From Darksidea phi (lineage: Eukaryota > Ascomycota > Dothideomycetes > Pleosporales > Lentitheciaceae), in NCBI GenBank assembly GCA_030770425.1, contig JASJFT010000040.1:1-64000 (forward strand): a DNA stretch of 64,000 bases. The letters run 5' to 3'. A program made the position numbers and the translations under genes. Positions 49,560 through 60,403 of the stretch are shown here, one piece after another. The number at the start of each line of letters is the position of its first letter. The stretch's first letter is position 1. The notes under the pieces were generated by a model. That model was not told the DNA's origin. It saw nothing but the letters and a program-made list of their open reading frames with translations, and did not search any database.

Positions 49560-49937
49560 GGCGGCGTGGATGTGAAAGTGCGTCTCGCGGAAGAAACCTC
49601 GAATGCTCGTAGCGGGCGCTGGAGTTGTGTTGTGGATTAGATGGGGGCAAGTTCAATGTTAGTGGCAAGCAATGTTAGTGGCAAGCAACAGATGATATGC
49701 GCCTGCCTGAGGCTAGGCTATGACTCTGCGCAAGCGCAAGCGTGGCGGAATGCTCCTGACCGGACATGAGTCACTTTTGGTCACCTCAAGCTCGACTTCC
49801 ACAAGTTCGTATGCGCGTCATAGCCTCGCTCGGCTAAACCCCGGCGCCGTCACCGTAAACCTCCTCCGGCAAGCATCGCTCGTGGCTGGAGCTCTGCGCT
49901 ACCTCCATCGCCAACCCCATCACGGCCCTCCCACATC
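49560..49937. promoter_or_regulatory. Shared divergent promoter region (FAP1-like / BIG1)
   Basis: 378 bases lie between two start codons on opposite strands, so both promoters must sit here. A duplicated 'gttagtggcaagcaa' occurs at about 49659-49688. No convincing TATA box was seen. Confidence 0.6.
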
Positions 49938-50913
49938 ATGCCCAAGTCACTGGTCGGCGTCCTCGCGCTGGCATCGCTGCCCGCTGCCCTAGCCTTCCGC
50001 AATACCTCGCCCTTCTTCCTGTTCTCCACCGCCGAGTACGTACCAAAGCCTGCCTGGGCCTCCGCCCGCTAACAACGCCAGCTTGCACATTCCCTCCGAC
50101 GGCAGCGACGTCGCGCAATCTACCATTGTCGAAGATCAGGTCAAGAAGGCGCTGGCGGGTTGTCCTTCGAAGGCGTATTTCATCATTCGGCAAGAGGGCG
50201 TCTCTTCTACCGACTTCCTCGATGGGCGATCCGCGCCCCGGCTGGGACACTACTTGAGTGGGAAGGAAGCGGACGTGAAGAGCACCATGGTCGTACCAGA
50301 AGTGCTTGAGAGCCAGGGCGCCAGTGAGAGCTTGTCCCAATACATACAGCACAAGTGCGGCGCAAAGGCACTGCAGGGAAGGCCATCCAAGGCCAAGGTG
50401 GCAGCTGGCGGGCCATGGGTGATTGACGTCTCGTTCGCGGCGCCGGCCCCATCTCAGCGTGCTGCAAAGCTCGGCGAGTATGGTGAGAATGCATTGCCCT
50501 CCTCTGGATGCACACATGACTAACGTCCATCAGATGCGCAGCTCGAGAAGCTTGTCACTGAAGCAGCCTTCTTCCAGGACTACACCTTTATCTACACTAC
50601 CACGCCTCCGACCGAAGAGCAGGCCAAAGCCGTCCTCGAGAACCAACACGCTTACGAGATGGAGGATCCATTCGGCGGGGCAGTACAGATGGAACTAAAA
50701 CGCGACCTCTCTTCCCACAACCGAGCCGCGAACCAACAAGGCGGTCTGTTTGAGAGGTATCAGTTCTTATCACCCCCCCTCTTCATGGGCTTCCTTGCCA
50801 TCCTGCCGCTGTTCGCAATCGTCTTCGTCGGACTGAAGGCGCTGTCGAGCTTGGAAGTTTCGTATTTTGCCTTCAGTAAAGAGATGGGTCCAGCTGCTCA
50901 GAGAAAGCAGTAG
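49938..50913 (+). CDS. BIG1: BIG1 family ER membrane protein
   Basis: In yeast, Big1 is an ER membrane protein needed for normal beta-1,6-glucan in the cell wall; the family is related to V-ATPase accessory proteins. Exons are 49938-50035, 50082-50482 and 50534-50913, with introns of 46 and 51 bases. Phases agree, giving 292 residues. It has a signal peptide ('MPKSLVGVLALASLPAALAF'), a lumenal domain, and one transmembrane helix near the C-terminus ('LFMGFLAILPLFAIVFVGL'). After the helix comes the family's typical short tail ('LEVSYFAFSKEMGP', ending KQ). The first donor was set at 50036 (GTACGT) because the alternative at 50040 breaks the frame. Confidence 0.9.
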
Positions 50914-51425
50914 TTGCAGCAAAGGGCGGCAGCGCATATAGATTTGTACAATTTGTATCAGCATGGCTATTGGGCGTTTGTAGGGGTTTGAACTGTAGCG
51001 AGTATCAAATGTTGACCGTGTTCCTAGCCTTAGCATGAAGGCCTCGCCAGGTCTTCTCTCCCCTTTCTTTACCGGTCCACAACCTCAGTACAGCAACTAC
51101 CCCAACCTCTGCCTCGCACATCACGGCAATGCCTTCATGGAAGAAAGCATAGTATACCCTAGTTAGGGAACCTGGTATATGAGATGTAACGGGACTCTGA
51201 GCTAATATTTGTGTCGGTCTTTGATTTTGCATACGCCGGGCTTAATAACCCCCGGAAGCAAAGGGAAGAGATTAAAGCCGAATCGTAACTGTCCTACTGC
51301 CATCACCCATTATGGCATGCAACGAGCCTGTGTTATGCCTCCTAGAAGAGGTCGACTTTTATATCCGTAAGCCAAGAAAATGAACTTGCTCACACTGGAC
51401 ATGGGTAACAACCAGGTCCCTCTTC
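50914..51425. other. Convergent intergenic region
   Basis: 512 bases between the 3' ends of BIG1 and lactate dehydrogenase. No gene or element was recognised; it holds the two 3' untranslated regions. Confidence 0.6.
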
Positions 51426-52540
51426 TCACTTCTTCTCCCCTACAAGCTCCTTTTCAACTGTCGCTTTTAATTCTTGCTCGCTGTTCATCTCCTTCTCGGC
51501 GCCCGCGATAACCTCTCTCAAACCCCTTGCACAATCCTCCAACTCCTTCTGCTCCGTCTCGTCAAGCTTGATCGGCACTGGCCTCAGAATGCCCTGCCGG
51601 CCAATCACTGCCGGCATTGAAAGGCAGCAGCCAAGGTCCGGTTGGTAAAAGGACACCGCGCGGACGGTTTTGGAGTCATAAAGGATATATTTACAAAGAC
51701 TAGCTGCGAGGTTGCCAATGCCGTAGGCAGTGCAGCCTTTGGCGGCGATGATGGCGCCTGCCGCGCCACGTGTGTGCTCTGCAATTTCGCGCTTGACCGA
51801 GGGGGTGAGGAGGTTGGGGGCTACGAGTTGGAGGGGCGATGTACCGATTGAGGCGCTTGACCAAGTGATCTACGGTCATTAATTCACGTTCATCTAGTAG
51901 CTCCAATCGTCAAGCTCAAACGGCGAGACGAGACACTTACAAACTGACTATCTCCATGTTCTCCCAACACATAAGCATCGATGCTACTCGCTGCAACATC
52001 TGCCTTCTGCGCAAGAATTCCCCTCAAACGCGCAGAATCCAGAGTCGTGCCTGTGCCCAAGACCTGAGATTCGGGCAAACCGGAGAGCTTGCGGGCGAAA
52101 TGGGTGAGAATATCGACGGGGTTGGCGACAAGGAGGAGGACGGTATGGGGTGAGATGGGGGCCATTGACTGAAAGACTGAGGAGAGAATGTGCAGGTTGC
52201 GGGTTAGGAGGGAGATGCGTGATTCACCTGTTTAGCCATTAGTATACAGATGAAAAACCCCGCAAAACGTACCAGGCTTTTGCTTCGCACCCGCCGTGAC
52301 CACCACAATATCAGCTTGTCCCGCCTCTTTATGCGTCCCAGCTCTTACTCTGGTTGCACTCCTTCCACCATACGTAGCATCGCCCAAATCCCTCACTTGC
52401 GCTTCTAACAAGGCCGTTTTCGGATCTATCAAGATCACTTCGCTGCAGATAGGGTTCTGGATGAGTGTGTAGGCGAGCGTAGAGCCGACATCGCCACAGC
52501 CGATGATGGCGATCGTGGTTTTAAGACGGCGTTCTGCCAT
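51426..52540 (-). CDS. L-lactate dehydrogenase
   Basis: A cytosolic enzyme that interconverts pyruvate and L-lactate with NADH/NAD+. Exons on the minus strand are 52540-52273, 52227-51941 and 51869-51426, with introns of 45 and 71 bases. The joined frame is 332 residues, the usual family length. NAD binding is shown by 'IIGCGDVGST' followed by an acidic residue in 'ILIDP'. The active-site loop 'AKQKPGESR' has Gln where malate dehydrogenases have Arg, which supports lactate over malate specificity. The substrate Arg sits in 'GTTLDSARLR' and the catalytic His in 'LGEHGDSQF'. The C-terminus is a Glu/Lys-rich helix. It lies head-to-tail behind the dipeptidase gene, 389 bases apart; no functional link is evident. 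Confidence 0.93.
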
Positions 52541-52929
52541 ACTGAATATTTCTTTCGGGGTTTAGGATTGAATTCGAGCTTTTGATGGGAGAAGAATGCG
52601 ATGTGAGGAAATGTGACTGAGGTCGTGGGTATGGCCATTTACGGATGACACAATACAAACGAGCTCCTTGGTATTTGCCCAGGACACGTGCTGGTCCTTG
52701 GCTGAGGTATTGTTATTTTGAATACGACGTGGTGGTCAACGTCAGCCGGGTGGGCACATGCATAGTCGGGTGTTCTTGGGACGGCCCCACTCGTCACGCA
52801 TGTATCGAATGACATCAATGTTTTAGCTAGTTCTCTTACTCGCATGTGCTACATATGTAGGTATCCTACACGTAGTGTCACGACTTCGTGCTTTCTTAGA
52901 TAATGGAGTTCCCGTTATTCTCGAGTTGA
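52541..52929. promoter_or_regulatory. Upstream region of lactate dehydrogenase
   Basis: 389 bases between the dipeptidase stop and the lactate dehydrogenase ATG. It must hold the dipeptidase 3' end and the dehydrogenase promoter. No specific site was recognised. Confidence 0.4.
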
Positions 52930-54435
52930 CTACGATGGCCAAAAGTTCTTCGGCTCTTCCTCCAACGGCTCCGTTGTAGCCTGCAGCTTCGCGGCGACCT
53001 CATCCGCCTCCTTCCAAACTCTCAAAATGTTTCTACCAACGACCTTGGCGACGTCTCCATCGCTAACGCCTTCCCGCAACAGCTCAGCCACCAGATCCGG
53101 GAACTTTGATACGTCCTCAAGACCTTTTGGCGTGGAATCAATGCCATCGTAGTCGGTACCAATGCCGACGTGGTCGTAGCCAATGAGCTCCCCAATGTGC
53201 TTGATATGACGGACAACTTGATGCAGCGTTGCATTCTGTGGGTACGTCTCGGGTAGGTCATAGGGCGTCTTTCCGGGCACGCAGGAGATGAAGCCGGGGC
53301 TGAAGTTGATCATGACAATGGAATTGCGCTTCTTGACAAGCTGGAGTATTTCGTCGGGGACGTTTCGCGGGTGTGGGCAAATAGCGTGAGCGGAGCTATG
53401 ACTAAAAATGGGCGGAGCAAGACTGCCATTCCAGACTTCTGTCCCATTGCCGATGAGCACATCTCTCATAGTGTCGCTGCTAACATGCGCGAGGTCAACT
53501 AGCATGCCTAGACGGTTCATCTCTTTTACCAGATCACGACCTTCTGGGCTGAGACCGTGCCAATACGGCGTAGCGACCCTAGCATCCCAATTTTCGCCTG
53601 ATTCAAGAGCTGCATCGGCGTACTTGTTGTGACAGTTCCAGGTTAGTGTTGCATATCTAACGCCCAGCTGATGATAGAGGCGCAGTGTAGAGATGGAATT
53701 GCCGATTTGATGGAGGCCTTCAATAATGACCGGGGAAATGAGGCGGCCGTTCTCGAAAGCTTTGATGGCCTCTTGGCTGTTGCGAGCGAGTGTGAAGTAC
53801 TTGGGATAGTTTTGGCCCAGACGGCTGAACAGATCTAGCTGTTCGATGGTTGCGCGCACGACTAGAGTGCTTAGTACGAATGATACGCTTAGGATACAGT
53901 CACAACCTACTCGGCTCATATCTATCGTCGGAAAAGTCGGTCCCGTTACTTCCTAGAGGACATGGCATGAAAGCACTCCAAAAGGCACCGCCCTGCACAC
54001 CGGCATCCAGTCTCGGTAAATCGACCTGGCCGACATAGCCTCCGTGTTCGAACTTGTGTTTGAAGTCGGCATTGTCGATATGGTTGTTGGAATTCATACG
54101 AATGGCTACGAGCAAGTCATTGTGTCCGTCTTGAAACTTGTTAGCGCTAGGGGAGGGTCTGGCGCAGGCGTCGAACCAATGAGCGGATTCTCCTTCAAGA
54201 TCTTCTCCGCCCGCTCCTCGAACGTGGGAAACGAGCAGATATCACGCCGAGGCCTCCAAAGCGACGTGGAAAGTGGACGGTACGTAAACCATAGAATCTG
54301 CAGGGAGAGGAGTGATAACAAAACGATGATGGAGCGCTCGGCAACCTTGTAGCGCCGCCGTCCGGAGCCTACATTGTCACGGAGCGAGACGCGCGGATGC
54401 TTTTCATTAACAGGCCATTCGGATGGCTTCTCCAT
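52930..54435 (-). CDS. Membrane-anchored dipeptidase, peptidase family M19
   Basis: A zinc dipeptidase of the renal/membrane dipeptidase family, hydrolysing dipeptides at or outside the membrane. Exons on the minus strand are 54435-54177, 54129-53911 and 53861-52930, with introns of 47 and 49 bases. The frame joins to 469 residues. Residues about 25-42 form a transmembrane helix ('SIIVLLSLLSLQILWFTY'), giving a type II membrane protein. Metal-site motifs are present: 'PLIDGHNDL', the bridging Glu in 'VIIEGLHQIG', the His in 'LVDLAHVS', 'IFSHSSAHA' and 'IGTDYDGID'. Intron 1 splits the Asp codon of DGHND, which sets its boundaries. An in-frame ATG at 54492 would add 19 residues; I prefer 54435, without strong evidence. 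Confidence 0.9.
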
Positions 54436-54637
54436 AACTCTGGTGGGATGGCGAGGGGGGAGTGGCACTGGCTGGCACTGCTGAAACTGCAAATGGTCCG
54501 TCCCTGATCGTCTCGGCTAGACGAGAACTGCGGAGCTTGGAGCTCTCCTCCGAACACACCCACGCCCACGCAACGTCACAGCATCAAGGGCTGTTTACGC
54601 TGTTCACGCTCCTTTGGATGCCGCTCGCTCACTCACC
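54436..54637. promoter_or_regulatory. Shared divergent promoter region (dipeptidase / ILM1)
   Basis: 202 bases separate the two start codons (only 145 if the dipeptidase starts at 54492), which implies a compact bidirectional promoter. No TATA box was recognised. Confidence 0.55.
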
Positions 54638-55273
54638 ATGGCCATCATCTCCGCCTACACCATCATCCGCAGCATGGCCCTGTTCCACGTCACTGTCGCC
54701 GTGCTTTTTCTCCGCAACCCCAAGCTCGTCACGGACCAGAACATCGTCTTCTTGATGGGGGAATCGATGCAGCTCGTAAGTCGCAGCGCCAGCTATTGCC
54801 CGTTCTGCTAAAAAGAAATCCCCCAGCCTACACCCCGCGAATTCTTCAAGCCCTCCCCAGCCACGGCTTTCATCGCCGTCCTCCTCGCCTTCCTCGGCGT
54901 CAGCGACCTGACCTCGCTCTCCCTCTCTGATGAACTCGTTGAGTCGTATTGGGGCATACAAACGCCCGTCCGCCTCACGTTCCTGTTCGCCCTTACCGGA
55001 TACTCGTACCTATTCAAAGAGGGCGGTATTTTAGCAAACAGCGGACGGAAATACACTGCGAGCGTGGGCGATCATCTGAAGAACAGCGTTGTCTTCACAT
55101 GGGGATTCTTGGAGCTTTCGGCTTGGTTCTGGGTGAGGCCCTCCCTTCGGGCGGCGGCGTTAGGCTTCGACTGGACTAACCGTTCGTAGGTTTTTGTTAC
55201 GCTGCGTGATGAGCGGCGACAGCGTGCTCAGCGACTGATCGATAAACGCAAAGCTGAACACAACATGCTGTGA
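54638..55273 (+). CDS. ILM1: ILM1 family membrane protein
   Basis: A homologue of yeast Ilm1 (increased loss of mitochondrial DNA), a small multi-pass membrane protein of the endoplasmic reticulum whose loss destabilises mitochondrial DNA; its biochemical role is unclear. Exons are 54638-54775, 54827-55132 and 55190-55273, with introns of 51 and 57 bases, all phase 0. The product is 175 residues, as usual for the family. Hydrophobic segments include 'SMALFHVTVAVLFL', 'AFIAVLLAFLGVSDL', 'VRLTFLFALTGYSYLF' and 'FLELSAWFWVFVTL'. The C-terminus is a charged tail beginning 'RDERRQRAQRL'. The family-typical 'WGIQTPVRL' is present. The first ATG after the divergent promoter fits the N-terminus of relatives. 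Confidence 0.85.
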
Positions 55274-55559
55274 TGTTGACCGAATGCATTTTCCTAGCCT
55301 TGTAGACCAGCTCTTCATGAGGCTGCGCGTCCTGAAACGGAGTAGTGTACGATGAAGCGCGCCATCGGTTCCCCATCCGTTGCCGAGAGGAGCGTTCCGA
55401 ACCGGCGTATGGGACGGGGCTTCGCACCACCATTCAATTGTAGCTTAGTATACGCAATGGATATGTATTCAAGTATCACAGTTGCCCATTGTGTGTTCAA
55501 GTCAGGCCTTCTCGCCAACTACGAACTCCACTCGTGCCATTGCTGCTCACAACACAACA

Positions 55560-56852
55560 ATGGCCACCGCAGCAAAACCGTTGAACGTCATTATCCTGGG
55601 CGGCGGCATAGCAGGATTAACGACGGCCCTCGCACTTACGAAATACACGCCTACATCACACCCACCACCAAACATCAACATCTACGAGGTTCGGCCCAAG
55701 CCTGCAACCATTGGCGGTGCAGTAAACCTTACTCCAAACGCACTACGCCTACTTTCCCATCTCGGCGCCCTCGGTGAAATCCGCACAAGGAAGTACGGGA
55801 GAGAATGTCAAGCAGTCGAAGTCTTCGACCTCTATTCTGGCTCTAAACTCGCTGAGAGCAGTTTCCGAGGGCCGGACGGGAAGGGCTTGGGGAATCCGCC
55901 TTTCACGGCACTGAGGATTACAAGAGGGGATGCTTTGAAGGGCGTCCTTGCTGCGATTGAGAAACACTCGAACATCAAACTTACCTGTGGGAAGAAAACC
56001 GTCGATATCAAAGAAGATGCGGACAGTGTAGAGATTCGCTTCGATGACGGCGAGACAGCAAGTGCAGATATCCTAATTGGCTGCGACGGCATACACTCTG
56101 TTACCCGCCTCAAGCACGTCGAGCCCGAACGCAAGAGCGTATACTCCGGAATCTGCAACGCTTTCGGCTTCGCTCCACGACGAAGAACTGATTCTGGAAG
56201 CTACGAAGACACGCATTTCGAGACCTCAGGCATGAATTTTGGTCGCCGCGGCATCCTTCTTACCTCTTTCCACGACGATGAGAAAGCGTCCATCTATGTC
56301 GGCGCCCTCATGCAAGTCCCCGAAATTGCCTCACGCGATGGCTGGAAAGCCGCTGGCGCAGATGCAGAGAAGACGAGGAAGGATATGCTGGAACGGTACT
56401 CTGGCGCTGCAAATCCACTGATCACCCACGTCATCGAAGATGCAGAAGACCTGTTCCTCTGGCCTGTCTTCACGCTCAGCAAAGGCGGGAAGTGGTGCAC
56501 CGACCGCGTTATGCTAATTGGCGACTCCGCACATGCGATGCCGCCGCAGGGCGAATCAACAGGTATCGTCTTTGAAGATGGCGTGCTATTTGCGAGATGT
56601 CTGGGAAGGTGGATGGAGAAGGGTGATGGGGCGCCTATGAAGGAGGCCTTTGATGCCTACGAGCGGCTGAGAAGGGCCAGGATCGATACAGCATTTGACG
56701 AAAGCCAAAGTGTGGTGAGGACAGTAAATGAGGTGGGCTGGCTGGGTCACAAAATCAAGATGAATGTTGTGCCGTGGTATTTATGGTGGACGAAGGGGTA
56801 TCGGGAAGCGCATTTTATTGAAGACGTTACCACGAGTGACCTGAAATATTGA
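55560..56852 (+). CDS. FAD-dependent monooxygenase, salicylate-hydroxylase-like
   Basis: A class A flavoprotein monooxygenase that hydroxylates an aromatic or related substrate using NAD(P)H and O2; the substrate cannot be told from sequence. It is a single exon of 430 residues, within the family's usual range. The dinucleotide-binding 'VIILGGGIAGLTTALAL' is at residues 9-25. The NAD(P)H/FAD 'GCDGIHSVTR' (DG motif) is near 175. The FAD ribityl-binding 'LIGDSAHAMPPQGESTG' (GD motif) is near 320. The frame is open further upstream without an ATG; the ATG at 55560 places the GxGxxG motif at the expected distance from the N-terminus. It follows ILM1 by 286 bases on the same strand, with no biosynthetic partner nearby. 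Confidence 0.9.
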   Translation: MATAAKPLNVIILGGGIAGLTTALALTKYTPTSHPPPNINIYEVRPKPATIGGAVNLTPNALRLLSHLGALGEIRTRKYGRECQAVEVFDLYSGSKLAESSFRGPDGKGLGNPPFTALRITRGDALKGVLAAIEKHSNIKLTCGKKTVDIKEDADSVEIRFDDGETASADILIGCDGIHSVTRLKHVEPERKSVYSGICNAFGFAPRRRTDSGSYEDTHFETSGMNFGRRGILLTSFHDDEKASIYVGALMQVPEIASRDGWKAAGADAEKTRKDMLERYSGAANPLITHVIEDAEDLFLWPVFTLSKGGKWCTDRVMLIGDSAHAMPPQGESTGIVFEDGVLFARCLGRWMEKGDGAPMKEAFDAYERLRRARIDTAFDESQSVVRTVNEVGWLGHKIKMNVVPWYLWWTKGYREAHFIEDVTTSDLKY

Positions 56853-58361
56853 GCGCAGTATTATGTGGCGTTCGGTTTAGGTTTGCGGTACGCCGACAGC
56901 GGCTAAGTTGTGCAATAATAGAGACTGCTTAGTGTACAGTTTAGACATCATATTGTAGATCCTAGTGTGTATCACATGCTCTATCAATCCATACTAGGCC
57001 TTGATAACTTTGTTTGGAAATTCTACGTGCACAAATGGTGGGAAGTCTGACTGAAGCTTTTGTTTTAGTGACATTTTACATCCTACATCCTACGCGAGGG
57101 GGCCAGCCAAATTCGGCGCGAAATAGCTATTAGCCATATCGCAATAGTTCCACCGGCTGCTTCGGAGTAATTAGTGGGCTTATTGTTCTATTATATTCCA
57201 CATATCTGCTGATGCCCTTTCTTCTCACTATGCTCTTTCCTTGAGCTTTGGTCTTTTTGTCCACTGCACACTCGTGATGCTCTTCACTCTATGGCCTTCC
57301 ACTCCTTCTGCATATGCACAAGAACTCGTCGCCCTGAGCCCAGCCGCCACTGGTAGTTATGGTGAATCTAGTAACCCTATCGGTTCTACAGCGGATTCTT
57401 GCTTTGTTAACCCCTATAGCATTGACTTTGAAGGAATCATTCTTCATCACCTCTCAATGTTCGATACTTCCCATCGTTGGTCGTGCAAAGGACTGCTAGA
57501 TTGACACATCCAGCAAAACTGTATATCAGGTGGGCTTCAATGGCCAGACTTGTGCGTATATTCACTAGTTGGGTTGCCCATGCGTTGAAGTACAAGATAT
57601 AGAAATCTTAGTCGTAGCAGGCATGGTAGGTAAGAGTTGCAGTTAATATTAGATAGGTATGAAGCTAATCTATTACGATGCCCCCTTTACATGTGGAACT
57701 CCAATATAGGTTTTTTTGCTGCTACTGTATATGTAGAAAGCTTGCACGGTTTCTATGGACTAGGACGGGTGAAATCTGAATCTGTACATCTCAATTCGAG
57801 TGAGGTAGCCGACCGGGAAACCATTGATGCGTATTCGTGTATGCCGTTGCTAAACACATTTACATATATATGGAAAATGAGATGAGTGAGTTCGCAGGTC
57901 AAAGAGCTAGCTGCGTGGATGGGTAGAGCGATCTATGGGACTGTGGAGGACGGAGGATGGAGCATGGAGCATGGAGCATGGAGTGCAACGCTCCGTTTTA
58001 TGGGACGTTGAGCAGGCAGCAGGCCACGTTTCCTGCTCCCGAGTCTGGTAGACTGTCGACGCTACCGCTCAACATCATGGCACGCGCCACGCCCTCGCAG
58101 TCGTGCCGTGACGTGAGCCTCAGGCAACGACTGCAACCAACAACCTTGCGTTTCATGGTATTCGGGACGAATTACCTTTTGTGTTATTCCACGAGTTTGA
58201 CGACGCGATAGCTGCTACTCATTCGATATATACGGAATATCTGGGTGGAAGCATCAGTACTTCACAACCAATACGTGTTGGGGAGCGCCCGATGTAAACT
58301 GGAAATGGCCATCGTTATAACTTGTATAGTATGCAAACAGACTCGTTTCTCTGTCCGGCTT
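56853..58361. other. Intergenic region with small unsupported frames
   Basis: About 1.5 kb. A 75-codon frame from the ATG at 57277 begins with a somewhat hydrophobic segment ('MLFTLWPSTPSAYAQ') but has no support. A short GGAGCAT repeat (about four units) is at 57957-57986. No transposon, RNA gene or family motif was recognised. Confidence 0.5.
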
Positions 58362-59734
58362 TCAAAGTTTCGCTTCGGCTCCATAAGCAAACACATCCTT
58401 CCACTGCTGTTGCTGCTGCGCTGCTGTCTCCATCGCCGTCACTTTACTAGGTACACTCGGTATGTCCTCGTCCTTCGCCCCTGAAACATCCTCCAAGTAC
58501 GCATACTCGCTTCTCCACTCGGCAAGCATATCAACAGTAACATTACTCCCACCACAAAGCACAATCACAACCTTCTCATGCGGTTGGACTTTGCGACCGA
58601 GTGCTCGTTCGAGCCGTCCGTCGTAACATAATGCGACGTTGACGCCACACGCCAGTTCCACCATGACTCGTTCATCGTCAGCAAGTCTCCAGCATCCCAT
58701 AGCAGCCTCCGCATCCGGAAGCACCACACTCCTAACATTCAATCTCTGCGCATAATCAAGCGTCTGCTGCGTGACCTTCGTACACCCTAAACTAGTCGCT
58801 TGACTCGTGATACTCGGCAACGTAACAAGCTGTCCTGCTTGAAGGGCAGCATGCATGCTCTCTGCGCCCGCGGTCTCGACGCCGATGACAGTCGTGCGGT
58901 CCGTGAGGGAGAGCTGTTCGAGGCCTTGCGCGACACCGTTGAGCAGGCCACCGCCGCCGACGGAGCAGATGATTATGTCGGCTGGGGACGAGGGTATTTG
59001 AGAGGCTATCTCGTGCATGACGGTGGCGTTGCCGCACCAGATGTCCGGATGGTCGAAGGGAGGTGTATAGATAGCTGAGGGGCCAGCCTGTCACCTTATA
59101 TCAGTAAATGTTCGGGGTGGACGACTGGGCACCTACACTAGGCATCAAATTCTCCCTCATATACTTATCCGCATCCGCCCATGTAGCACCATGCTGCACG
59201 ATCTCGTATGCACCAGCCGCCTTAATCTTAGCCACCATAAGTGGCTTCGTTGAGGTGGGCACCACGACCGTGCATGGGAGGCCGAGCGTGCGCGAAGCAT
59301 GGACGGCCGCAAGACCTGCGTTGCCGCCGGAAGAGCAGAAGATGTGGGGGATGGTGGCAATGTTTTCGGGAAGGTCTTCGAGACGGCGGAGGATATAATT
59401 GCCGATGCCTCTGTGCAGTGGTCAGAATCAAAGTTCCTAGTTGAGGTTTGGATCGAAGAGCTTACCGTGATTTAAAAGAACCCGAGGGTTGGAGCGTCTC
59501 CATTTTGAGGAAGATTCTGCTTCTACGATTTAGAATTCCCTTATCTTGAGTTTGCCGGCAAAGAAAGAGCAAAAGAATTTCATGAGATGATCATGGGACA
59601 GGGAAAATGCGAGAGATAGCTGGAGTGTGACCGTACCATCCCGCAGCCTGAGAGAGCGCATACGACTCCCTCAATGGCGTCTCAACCCACGGAAGCTGCT
59701 GCTCATGCGAAGACTGAAGAGTCTTAACACCCAT
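58362..59734 (-). CDS. L-serine/threonine dehydratase (PLP-dependent)
   Basis: A cytosolic pyridoxal-phosphate enzyme that deaminates L-serine (and often L-threonine) to pyruvate (or 2-oxobutanoate), like yeast Cha1. Exons on the minus strand are 59734-59637, 59519-59466, 59410-59137 and 59087-58362, with introns of 117, 55 and 49 bases. Phases agree and give 383 residues. The N-terminus 'LPWVETPLRESYALSQAAG' is typical. The PLP lysine is in 'LQPSGSFKSRGIGN', whose codons span exons 2 and 3. The substrate loop is 'SSGGNAGLAA', and the phosphate-binding Gly-rich loop is 'CSVGGGGLLNG'. The C-terminal 'LCGGSNV' is also family-like. A short (54-base) exon 2 is easy to miss in automated annotation. 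Confidence 0.92.
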
Positions 59735-60403
59735 GATGTTGTGTATTGGCCAAATGGAGGCTGGATCCGAATGGAATTCTTGAAGGTCGACAGAAGCGGA
59801 AGAATAAAACTAAAGATTGACAGAGAACAACAAATCGAAGACACATGCACTACTCGCCACCCAAGTCCCATCAATATATACCCAACAGACCACCGTGCAC
59901 CATCACCTGCAGATAGAGGGGCACGCGTCCACAATCTCACCCATTTGCTCCGTTCCCACCCGCCGAACGTAGTATTTCTTACCCTATAACTAGCATCAAT
60001 TACCCCATAAGAAAACCGATAGGGAAAGGGCCGAACCAAGCTAGCCTGCAAGATGACCCCAGCATGACATACTGGTGCTATGAGCCGCTCGCGGGTCTGT
60101 AGACCGAACATGGTTTGGGTTTCCTAACTCGGGTATTCACGGCGTGCTAGGATTTTCTGCCACTGGACACCGCCTTGGTTATCAGAGGCTTGGTGTGGGG
60201 CCAGCATTGGTTCCACTCGATGCTGCCATTGTTCATGGTCTTTTGAACCAGAAGGGTGCGCAGCGTGCGTGTGCAGGCTTGCATTCGAAGCGGCAGCCAT
60301 TTTGTGGAGGCGCCATCCTCGGAGACCGCCAGAAACACTTTTGTAGACCCAAAACGCCGACCGGGTATCAATGCACATTTTATGTCCAATCTGCGCCAAC
60401 GTT
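59735..60403. other. Intergenic region
   Basis: About 670 bases upstream of the dehydratase and downstream of the prenyltransferase gene. Open frames here on both strands show no recognisable motif. It contains the dehydratase promoter and the prenyltransferase 3' end. Confidence 0.5.

Noticed and set aside
48765..49640. 291-codon plus-strand frame opposite the FAP1-like gene
   Set aside because: It has no family motif. It overlaps the first exon of a well-supported zinc-finger gene and crosses its splice site, so it is a shadow.
57277..57504. 75-codon frame with hydrophobic start
   Set aside because: It has no homology, a weak signal-like segment and an open frame of chance length.
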